DNA of 64,000 nucleotides from Sorghum bicolor (Eukaryota; Streptophyta; Magnoliopsida; Poales; Poaceae), in assembly GCF_000003195.3 (NCBI RefSeq), contig NC_012877.2, positions 31,294,966-31,358,965 of the forward strand, in the 5' to 3' direction. The notes beneath the pieces were generated by a model, which did not search any database, was not told the DNA's origin, and saw nothing but the letters and a program-made list of their open reading frames with translations. Numbering within the stretch: position 1 is the stretch's first letter; the number at the start of each line of letters is the position of its first letter. The translations under genes and the position numbers were made by a program. Positions 42,534-52,116 of the stretch are shown piece after piece.

Positions 42534-43957
42534 ATGTCGACTATCGAGTTCGATTTGGATAACGTCATTCCCGTGAAGGAAGCTAATCTCAGGGATGAGC
42601 AGAAGCAAGCTATTGCAAAAGCTATGGAGGATTACAAGTAGCAATGTTTGAAGTCCTTCAGTATCAACAGGAGTGGCGAGGTGATCCAGAAGGAAGCACT
42701 GCCGGCGCCTCGGCAGGTTACTTTTGAAGTCTATCCTGGTAAACTTCAAGACATGGTTGATAGTGCTATTAACCGTGCCTTGATCAATCAAGCTGGTGTG
42801 CTGTCCAATACGGTTTTTAACACCGTGGCCAGAACTTTCAAAGAGGGACAATTGCCACCAAATTATGTGGGCCCTGTCTATCATCAGCCAGGATCACCAG
42901 TTGTCACAGCTCCATCGGCTACTATGGCCACTGTGGGTACGGAAACTACTACTCCTCCAAGCACATTAGGGCTCACTAATGTGCAATCTACGCCGATGAC
43001 AACCAATCCATCAACTTTAGATGAGCAGATCAAGCTTAACACAGATTTATTGGCATCGGCGATGTCGGGGTCCATTCCTCCCAACTGGTGGGGTTATTGT
43101 TTGCCCCCAGAGATGATGTTGAAGACTCTTGGAACATCTCAGACGGCTCACACGAGAGGCAAGGCTCCTATGGCATCGGCACCTCCAAATTTGCCGATGA
43201 ATCAGAGTCCCCAGTATACTACAACTACTACTGCAAGACCTTACACTGGGAATTCTCAAGCTCCAATGTTTCAGATGCCTAACGCATCGGCAGATTCAAT
43301 GCCTACGCAACAGAGGTTTATGACTCAGCCAGGGTATGTCAACTCAATGATGATGCCCAATTTCCAGTCATCGGTAGGGATTATGCCGATGAATGCCAAC
43401 AATGGATGGACGGGCAGTTAGTCTTTCCACAAATGCCTCAACAGAATCATCAGGCTTTAGGGTTTCAACAAGGCCAGATCCAACCCGGGTTCCAGAATCA
43501 AGGGTTGCCTAACCAGCTGATGAATCTTGGTCAACAGTTTGGTGGTCAGACGATCAACCCCATGTTCCATGCAGATCGTGCGCCTCAGCGACACGTGGAA
43601 GTGTATCAGCAGGCACCAGATCCACAACCACCCCATCGGCAAGATGCTGATGCTTATTGAGCCGGTAAGATTGCTGAACTAATGAGGGACCAATTTGGGA
43701 TAAAACCCAAAGTCAACACTTACTCTTATCGGACACTGTATCCTCCTGCATATGATTTAATCCCGCTTCCAAATCGGTACAAGGTGCCGAATTTCACTAC
43801 GTTTTCTGGACAGGATGATACATCGACCATGGAGCATGTCAACTGGTTCATCATCTAGTGTGGGGAAGCTGCTAACAGGGATGAATTGAGGGTTCGACTG
43901 TTTTCATCATCTTTATCTGGATCGGCTTTCACCTGGTTTATATCATTGCCTCCTAGG
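42534..43957 (+). pseudogene. Tat gag of E2, broken
   Basis: ATG at 42534 (MSTIEFDLDNVIPVKEANLRDEQK). One stop lies at 42639. It is then open through the Pro/Met/Gln-rich middle (42648-43421), with frame changes near 43420 and stops near 43658 and 43857. Coding ends in the capsid-like core at LSGSAFTWFISLPP. It is close to the E1 gag and helps to recognise the lesions there. Confidence 0.85.
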
Positions 43958-44555
43958 TGGTTCATCATCTAGTGTGGGGAAGCTGCTAACAGGGATCGGC
44001 TTTCTCATTAAACGGAAGATTGAAGAAAATCCTAGGTGGTGGTATACATTGTTGAATGAAGCTTTATGGTCATATCGGATGGCTTGTCATGGGAAGACCA
44101 AAGTTTCACCTTATCAGTTGGTGTATGGGCATGATGCAGTGCTGCCTTGGGAAATTAAAACTGGGTCTAGGCAACTATCTTTTCAAGATCAATTGGCTGC
44201 CGATGATTATAGTACTTTGATGACAGACGAGTTGGATGATCTAGCAGGGCATCAGCTAAGGGCTTTGATAAGTATAGAAGAAAATAAGAAGAGAGTTGTC
44301 AGATGGTATGATAAGAAGGTAAAGGCTAAGGAGTTTGCCGATGGAGATTTAGTATGGAAACTAATCTTACCAATCGGGACCAAAAGTTCAAAATTTGGGA
44401 AGTGGTCTCCCAATTGTGAAGGTCCCTATCGGATAAATCGATCTGTTCCTGGCAAGGCCTATATCTTAGAAACTCTCGAAGGAGTTGAATTTCCCAGAGC
44501 ATTAAACGGCAAATATTTAAAGAGATATTATCCCAGCATATGGCTTGATGCATAA
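43958..44555 (+). pseudogene. Tat integrase of E2, C-terminal part after deletion
   Basis: Begins with a 39-base repeat of upstream gag (43958-43996 copies 43844-43882), then jumps into integrase at IKRKIEENPRWW. It is open to TAA near 44555: TKVSPYQLVYGHDAVLPWE, RWYDKKVKAKEFADGDLVW, GPYRINRS and GVEFPRALNGKYLKRYYP. The catalytic core is missing. Confidence 0.88.
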
Positions 44556-44713
44556 AAGTTTGGAGTGCCGATAACATTCCTATCGGCTAGATCAAAGTGT
44601 ATATGGGGCCAAACTCAATGTTTTAAAAGGTGCCGATAACAGTCCTATTGGCTAGACCAAAAATATCAGGTGTGTTTAAAAGAAAAGAGCAAATTATGCC
44701 GCCGATGAAGAAT

Positions 44714-45409
44714 TCACATGTTTAACAAAGCCTGGATCGTCGATATGGCGCGCAGACGGATCTGGTTGGCTTCTTCTATCTCCTTCTTGTCATCATCGGC
44801 AGAGCCCTCCACTGGCTTCAGCTTCTTCTTCATCTGCAGTGCTTTGCGGGCGTGGACATTTCGCTCTTGTTCAAGAATCTTGATCGCCTCAGGCAGCTGG
44901 CTTTCTTCTTGTTGAGCTTGGGACATAGCTTCTTCTACCTGTTTGAGTTCTGCCAACAGGGCTTCTCTCTTTGCCGATAGATCAGAGATCTTGTGCTTCA
45001 ACACATCTCCTGTGGATTTCAAGATGCCGATGCTCTTGTGCTTTTCATCGGCAAGGATCTTCACTTTTATCATCTCTTATGAGAGTTGAGCGTGATTAGC
45101 CCTATCGGCAAGGCCCTAAGCGGCCTTTTGATATTGAAGCAGCCGACTTTATAAGTGAGCAGCCTTGTAGAGGATCTCCTCGGCATCGGCAGGGATTTGA
45201 CCTCTTAGAGTCTTGAACAATGCCTTGGCCGGATCAGAGTCGTCGACCAATTGGGCCGTGTCTTGATGAAGGAGGGCCGACAATTCTTTTAACTTTGCTC
45301 TGATTTCTGCCGATGAGATTCCAATAGCTCGAGAAGAACTTGCCTCCTCGCCTTCATCCTCAGAAATGTCGATGGCAAAGGAGAACAAGCTGTCAGGAGA
45401 GTCCTGTTC
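44714..45409 (-). pseudogene. Antisense PMD-like gene of E2, last exon (coiled coil)
   Basis: Last exon of a gene running against E2. The acceptor CTATTCAG precedes 45409. Coding starts DSPDSLFSFAIDISEDEGEE and continues with KLKELSALLHQDTAQL. After stops near 45149-45073 it has a coiled coil (LKHKISDLSAKREALLAELKQVEEAM to ALQMKKKLKPVEG), ending at TGA 44714-44716. The T1 copy at 8191-8874 is homologous. A structural or oligomerising role is likely for the coiled coil; nothing catalytic is visible. Confidence 0.75.
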
Positions 45410-45484
45410 CTGAATAGGAAGAGAAAATAAGTTTTTCTATGATCAAGTACTGATAACAATAAAAATAAGGATCGGGTAACTTAC

Positions 45485-46033
45485 TTGCTTCAGAGCTATC
45501 TCTCGTCTCTGACTAGTTGAAGCCGATGGAACCACAGGTTGATCGGCTGGGATTGCCGATGAGACTACATCAGCTGAAAGATTAACAGAGGTAATTACAA
45601 ATTGGAGATAGTGGGTTCGTCAGCAATAGATAGAAAGTATGTTACCTTGAGGACGTGCAGGACTAGTCCGGATCGAGGAGACTACCGACGCTATGATTAA
45701 GCTTGCTGGATCGACAGTCTGCTCGTGCACGTCAGCCGATGTTTCTTCCGGCTGAGGTTCTTCTGGCTGAGGTTCTTCTGGCTGGAGTTCTTCTGTTTGG
45801 GTTTCTTCTTGTGATTGAAGAGGAGACGGTGCTGGTTGTATCTGGGCTTCTGGAGGAGAAGGGGATGATTCTACTGGAATCGGAGATACTGGGGGAAGAG
45901 AAGGCGTTGCTGTTCTCTGGCGCTTTGCTTGTAATCTGGTACTCTTGGAACCTTTTCTCTTCAGTTGACTGGATAGGGGGGCATCGGCAGTCGTACTTCT
46001 GGTCTTTGCCAATGTACCGGTGTGTTGATACAA
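45485..46033 (-). pseudogene. Antisense PMD-like gene of E2, exons 4 and 5
   Basis: Exon 4 (about 46033 to 45647) is Ser/Pro/Glu-rich with repeated QPEEPQPEE and a basic KRKGSKSTRLQAKRQR cluster that could be a nuclear localisation signal; it ends at donor GTAACA. Exon 5 (45573-45485) has acceptor TTTCAG and donor GTAAGT. The acceptor expected before exon 4 (CAG in T1 at 7659-7661) reads TAT here, so splicing of this exon may be lost. Confidence 0.65.
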
Positions 46034-46110
46034 CAGAGAGAAGTTTATAAGTACAAGTGTAATAAGTATAAGAATGGAATCGGTATGAGTAAAAGAATTC
46101 GAAAATTTAC

Positions 46111-46311
46111 CTTGAAGGCTTGTGCTAGGGTAGAGGCAGCTACCGATAGGGATATCTTCGCCCGCTTGGTGGTAACTTTCTTGAGACGCACACCCCGATG
46201 CATTATAGCAGCCAAGGTTGGAGCATTGTTGCCGATCAAAGAGATCGGGCCCGATGGAAGGAGCTCAATCGGCTTACCACTCCTACTGACTAATGGGGGT
46301 GTGTCATCGAC
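46111..46311 (-). pseudogene. Antisense PMD-like gene of E2, exon 3
   Basis: Acceptor ATATGCAG (46312-46319 region) and donor GTAAAT at 46110. 201 bp, open throughout: VDDTPPLVSRSGKPIELLPS, then APTLAAIMHRGVRLKKVTTK. Flanking introns are 77 bp (46312-46388) and about 77 bp. Confidence 0.7.
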
Positions 46312-46388
46312 CTGCATATAACAAGGAAAGTGAGATACCGATGGAAAATGAAAGTGAAAGGATTGAAGCATCGGGTTAGAGTACTTAC

Positions 46389-47482
46389 AGTATTATCAAG
46401 GACTTTGTACTAGGAGTTGATCATACCACGGTATGTGAGAGCCGATCTGCAGAACAGGTGTTCTTTCCATTCTTCCCATGACTGTTTGTATGCTTGAGTG
46501 ATGAAGAGAGCTAGGATCCAAGCCGATAGATCGACATCTGTATCGGCGTTTGGTGGAAGTTGGGCTACCCTGATCCATTCCAGATGGCTGGTAATAATCT
46601 CCCTTGGCTTTATCACATCGGCGTAGCAAAGTGCAATCGGCAGTTGGCCGAAAGCCAGTTGGCGAGCTAGTGCCGATGGGTTATAAAATTCGTAGGTCAG
46701 GTTGGAGGTTTTCCCACTACCAAAGAAGTTCACTGGTATGGCCCTTGGGGTGATAATTGCCATCATCACATCATGGTCCTTGTTGAGAGCATCGTTGAAG
46801 GGGTGGAAAGTCAAAGGAAATCTGGTATCTGGATCTTCATAAGGCATCCATGCCCATTTTTCTCTGGTCAGACCCTCATACAGAGTTTGGAAGAATCAGC
46901 TAACCTGGTCTGCGTTACGACCTGTGCCAGGCAAAACTATGGCAGCTTCACCAAAGTTTAGAGGGGAACGAGTTGCCGATTCTTCTTCATCCAGTTCATA
47001 ATCCTCGGCTATATCCCTGGGGAAGTGCTGTGCAAAGAGGTCGTACTCAAGGCGCTTGTGCATGTGAAGACTAAGCCACATATTGATGAACCACCGGGGA
47101 CCTCCTAAGTTGCCGATGGGTTGACCAAGCAGTAGTTTCTAGGCTACCTGGTGGAGGAGGTGATAAGCCGAGCTAAGCAAGTATTGGCCAAGAGTAAATC
47201 GACCGCCATTGGCTAATCTTTTTGCTGCCGATAAGTAAACAGAAGTTGGTCCTACCGATCGGCCACAGAATACGAATTTATCCAGCCACATGTTCAGAAA
47301 AGTGGTCTGTTCCTTTACACTGACAGGGCCTGTTCTTCGGTACTTCTGGATGTACCCTGACCAACCACCGATAGAACGAGTTTCCACCTTAGCACTGGGT
47401 TTGGTATCAAACAGGTGGGCGGTATCGGCAGTGGATATATCTAAGCCGGTGAGCATAAGCACATCGGCAACTGTAGGAGAAG
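46389..47482 (-). pseudogene. Antisense PMD-like gene of E2, exon 2 downstream half
   Basis: Continues exon 2 from 62923 after removal of F and one duplication copy. SPTVADVLMLTGLDIS is the segment most like plant mobile domain proteins. FLNMWLDKFVFCGRS, YLLSSAYHLLHQVA, WFINMWLSLHMHKRLEY and FHPFNDALNKDHDVMMAI follow. It ends at donor GTAAGT (GT at 46387-46388). Stops are present near 47139, 46896 and 46410, few for about 1.1 kb. PMD proteins in plants act in transposon silencing or in meristem maintenance. The role here is unknown. Confidence 0.72.
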
Positions 47483-48736
47483 TGTTGACGGTCTTGCTCA
47501 TATGTAACCATCAATTAATCATGGAAAAGGATCCAAATGCAACCAACACCTAGACTTAGGGTTTTATCTGACAAAATTCCACGAGTTTTGGTGTTTGTCT
47601 ATTTCTGCAGGGGGTTATCAGGAAATATAGAAGAAAGGCCCACACGTCGGGATTACATAGAGATATTAACGTGCCACACAATTATCTTACATCTAGAAGA
47701 CTCCAGAAGCCACGAGAAGGAAGTGGAGGCAGAACGGGGCTAGGCACTGGGCGGCCGCCCTAAATTGGAGTTGGATCAGGACTCTTTTCGCGGACAATGT
47801 TCCACCGACCTAAAGGATCAAGGATAACCGTTCCATCAATGTCGGTTTGATCCAACGGCCCATATTTACTTGGAAGGACTATAAAACCAGACCCTCTGGC
47901 CCCTGGAGATCATACCTCTTCTACAGAATCAAAGTTTGGGTTTCAATTCTTCATCCAAGTAGAGAGGATCCCTCTAGTTCTTCTAGTTCTACCTCTAGTT
48001 CATCTAGATCTAGTTCTAGTTCATCCAGTTCTAGTTCTACTTCCTCTAGTTCTAGTTCTAGTTAGTTCTAGTTGTAACCTAGAAAATTGGGTGAGAGAAG
48101 AGGAGAGCGGAGGAGGAGCCGGATCTGTCGGATCTTCCTCAACATTATACTTTTGCAGCAACTGGTTCGTTCTTCATCGTTCTCCAAGTTCTTCAATTCA
48201 TAATTCCTGACTTCTTTAATTACTTTTATTTACATTCAAGTTATTTATTGAATTCCCACTTGCATCAAGTGCTCTAGTCTTTATAACGCTAAAGTAGTAA
48301 TTAATAGATTAGACGTGGTGTTTAGTCTTGCAATTACCTAGAATTGCACCCAATCCTGCGGATTGTTGTGGTAGCCTTAGGGTAGTGACAGCCCTAACGG
48401 TCGACGTATTCCACCTCGTTCGGATCGGTGTTTGTAGGACCGTAGTCAGACCTTCCTAGCCCCCTTCTCATCTCTTTATGTGGTTAGTGCTCTTATGTCC
48501 CGAGATAGATAATCTTGAAGTAATTCTTGATTCTTTGATCAACTAGAGAACTCTCAGGAAACTTCCTCTCTTCCCACCAAATATAATTATATAGTTATCC
48601 TTGGGCGATCTTGGATCTTAATTAGTACACTCACGTTCCCTGTGGAAAATCGATACTCTGGAATACTCCCGGGTGAAGGCTACATCGGTATCCGTGCACT
48701 TGCGGATTTTTCTGTTTGTGTTTAAAATACCCAACA
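47483..48736 (+). repeat. 5' LTR of F, 1254 bp
   Basis: TGTTGACGGTC to ATACCCAACA. The U3 matches A, B, D and G LTRs from the GGCCCAC stretch to the TATA box; the rest is family-specific. One GC box, mutated to GGGCGGCCGCCC (47749-47760). TATAAAA at 47880-47886. A CTAGTT-type hexamer repeat lies at 47972-48070. A hairpin TAGAC/GTTTA with loop GTGGT lies at 48310-48324. Confidence 0.93.
47972..48070 (+). repeat. CTAGTT-like hexamer repeat in the F LTR
   Basis: About 100 bp of imperfect TCTAGT/TCTAGTTC units, also in the 3' LTR at about 62153-62254. It reads as poly-Ser in one frame, which is incidental. Confidence 0.9.
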
Positions 48737-48743
48737 AGCTTTC

Positions 48744-48761
48744 TGGCGCCGTTGCCGGGGA
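48744..48761 (+). other. Primer-binding site of F, tRNA-Asp
   Basis: TGGCGCCGTTGCCGGGGA, identical to the site in B, seven bases after the LTR. Confidence 0.92.
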
Positions 48762-48854
48762 ACGGTAGCTGTGCTAGTTTCGAACCAAGTCGTCCGTGTA
48801 TCCTTTTTCTTTTCCTTTTTTACCAAACTCACCTCACCATTTTCACTACACAAC

Positions 48855-49082
48855 ATGGATTTCACTCCAAACATTAATGAGCATGGAATTTATTTCATAG
48901 CCACTTCATTTGCTCGATGCTCATATGCATCATCTTCCCAATCCATTGGTTTATCCAACATCACCACATTCGAGATCTCCAACCCCCTCATCCTTTCTAT
49001 TTATAAAAACTTTAACAGGGCGGTTGTCGATGCATATGTCTATATTAAATATTGCAGACTCGTTGAGTTGATCTTGATATAG
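48855..49082 (+). other. Short leader ORF of F, 75 codons
   Basis: The first ATG after the primer site opens a 75-codon frame (MDFTPNINEHGIYFIATSFA) ending at TAG. It is not related to the gag start of G (MNRRHLPGNFVDDPEALL), which lies at the equivalent place in G. Not recognised; it may be a remnant or an upstream ORF. Confidence 0.35.
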
Positions 49083-50480
49083 GTCAGCGTTGGAGGGGAA
49101 ACCACTTCACCGACATAAATTGATGGTTTCCCAAGGACAAGCTTGGTGTCCTAAAATAAGCACTGATCAGATCATAACATGAGATTTTAATTATTTGTAT
49201 CATTACCTTGTGTATTGAGCATATAAGGATAATTGTAAAAATATTCCTTCGGGTATTCTTGTCACTAACCTTTCCAGGATTAGAGCAAGAAGATCGGATG
49301 AATGACAAGCACAAGGTATGTCCAACCAATCATCATACAACATTGAATTAAATTCATCCAAACTTGAATTTTGCAAAATTCAAGCTTTGGGGAGTACTTT
49401 ACATAAAAACATTCTTTGCCATGTTGTTATGTTGGTTGTCCCTACCTTTGAGACATGCTCAATTTGTTAAATACTAATCACACTACTTCATCTCCACTTG
49501 AATAGATCTCTATAAATGCTTTCATGCTACTTTATTTGCTTTAGTATATGTCTACGTTTGGAGTAGTTTCATTTATCTCTTAATTAAGCATGGTGCTTAG
49601 TTTAGGGCTGATGATCTTATTTCCATGGGAGTTTAAATTAAGCATGGTGCTTAGGTTAAAATGCCCTCCTAAATCAAATTAGACATGGTGTCTAGGTTGA
49701 TCTTTGAGCCGATAGTATGCTATAGTAGATATTGGATATTTTGTTGGACTAACCCCTGCAGGAAAACTTTCAATATCGACCTGGGAAGTCTTGAGATAAA
49801 CTCAAATTGGAGACAAAGAGAGAGACACATGAAGGTTAATAATTTACACAAGGAAGGCATAGCTCATAAGAGATGATCCATGGAGGGTGCTACAAACACG
49901 ATGCACAACCGCTAAGAAAGGAAAGCTTTCACAAGGTGATACTATACCATCACTCTTCAAGTAAGGTAACATCTTAAGGTAATTGACTATCACTTCTATA
50001 AGCTTCTCCTTGGTTCTGGCGTTCACAAGAATAAAAGAGACAAACATATATGATTTACAACTCTAGATAACCAACCCAGTCGATTCAATATGTTTAGTCC
50101 TTCCACCTTTGTGATCTCACACTCCTAATCATATGAACTAAAATGTTGCACACTTAATCTTTGGAAAATGATAGTCATGTAAAGAAAAAAAATTTACTTA
50201 GATAGATTATCTTTCCATAAGGTTGAGTGATCTGATCTGACAAATGTTTTAAATCCTACACTCATGATCTTATTATCCATCAACTTTGTCTTGCTCACTA
50301 TGCTTGAGGTTAGAGAAGAACAAATACAATTTTTGGTTCTATTGGTGTGTTCCACCAACAGGGCCCATGCACTTGATCTCTGCCTTGTCTCTATGAGCAG
50401 GTACACTTCGAGCAAAATATGAAGGACTTTTACAACTCCCAGACTCCACCAAGTGAAGAACCTAGATCAACGAGTACACA
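49083..50480 (+). other. Leader/unknown sequence of F with three hairpin units
   Basis: No recognised coding. At 49585-49599, 49639-49653 and 49680-49694 there are three hairpins with stems TAAGC/GCTTA, TAAGC/GCTTA and TAGAC/GTCTA and the loop ATGGT. The N-terminal part of gag expected here is absent, so this stretch replaced it or was acquired. G inserted at 50481. Confidence 0.6.
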
Positions 50481-52116
50481 TGTTGGGTATTCTTAACATC
50501 ATTACCAAAAGTAGACTAAGTTCTAAATCTAGCAACGGTGCCAAAAATGCCAAACCTATCCCTCACACCACTTAAGCCAAGTTGTCATCCCCAGCATGAC
50601 ATGAGAGACGCGGTATTGAAATATGCAATTGCTCTTCTAAATAAATAATGAATGGGATCTGCAAGCGCACAGATTAATACCGATGCAGCATTTTAACCGG
50701 GAAGTATTCCAGGTAACGTTATTTATATTTTTACCACTGGGAAGGGATTAGAAATCATCACTAATGATTACAGAATAGAATATGAGATTGAGCATCTATC
50801 ATTGCATGTATAATTGAGAACATTATATCTAACTCATCATACAGGGATAAGTGTCACATAAAAGATATATGAAATAATAATAGTGACAAGGATAACTAAT
50901 CTGATCTAGCCACATAATAAATATGATAAGCACCTCAATTAGATACTCTAGAAAGTCATTAGCATGGTATTAGAACGAACTACAAGAATATTCCCTAAGT
51001 TATTCTCAACTATATAGTCTAGCATATCATAGTTAGTGCAAGCATACTTAGCAATCCTTGCGAGACAAGACTACGCCCATGCATAGTGATATTAGCAAGG
51101 AATATGAGAAACATAGCAATCACTCCCCTGTAATAATGTTGCTCTGCCAGCCCAATACACGAGAGGGGGACTATATAAGAATCAATGAAGCTGTCACTAT
51201 CACGAACCACCCCACGATCTGGCACATTGGGTACAATCGCAGATAAATACGGTATAAGCACCACGCCTACACAATATCTATCATTTACCCATGGATCCGA
51301 TGGATAAACGCTATACGATCCTAAGCATGTATATAGATCGTATCTAACTAAGCCAAGTACATAACTATGATAAACTAAGAACAATATAATCTTGAATATA
51401 AGCAAGTAGAGCAAAGTCATAAGCAATATATTGAAGTAGAACAAAGTCATATTCATAATATTGAAGAACAAAGATAATTAGAAAACAATTAGAAACACAA
51501 TTAGAGAATTACCAAGAATCCTCTTGACAGATCCGGAAACCAATCGAAGATTGACTCCTTCTAGTTCTAATCCTATGTAGCTATGCTAATCTAGATGTCT
51601 AATTGATGTGGTGGCTCTAATCTTGATCAGAGGCTTCTTCTCCCTTGATGGAACAATGAATTAGGGTTGAGAGGCTCTCTCCTCCAGGGGCCAGGGGGTC
51701 TGGTTTTATAGTCCCTTCAAGTGAATATGGGCCCTTGGATCAAACCGACATAGATTGTATGGTTTAGATTCATCCTTTAGGTCGGTGGAGACTTCCCGCA
51801 AAGCAGAGTCCTGTTTGGACTCCAACAGGGGGCGGGCGCCCAGTAGGACAGGGCGGGCGCCCTGCCTCTGGCCCCGTTTCGCCTCCGCTTCGGTCTCGTG
51901 GCTTCTGGAGTCTTCTAGATGTAAGATAATATCTTTACGTAATCCTGACGTGTGGGCCTTTCTTCCGTATTTCCTGATAACCCCCTGTAGAAATAGACAA
52001 ACACCAAAACTCGTGGAATTCTGTCAGATAAAACCCTAAGTCTGGATGTGGATTTTATTTGGATCCTTTTCTTTACTTATTTGATAATTAAATTTGATAC
52101 TTAAGGACCGTCAACA
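50481..52116 (-). repeat. 3' LTR of G (left copy), 1636 bp
   Basis: Runs on the plus strand from TGTTGGGTATTC to CCGTCAACA. Two GGGCGGGCGCCC boxes at 51830-51841 and 51851-51862. It has a 288-bp segment (about 51057-51344) missing from the right copy. Confidence 0.95.

Noticed and set aside
47847..48065. Poly-Ser ORF, also at 62028-62246
   Set aside because: Translation of the CTAGTT hexamer repeat in the F LTR, downstream of the TATA box; not a gene.
48737..50480. Envelope-like ORF in F
   Set aside because: The 75-codon ORF has no signal peptide or membrane helix that I can defend, and it precedes gag, which is the wrong place.
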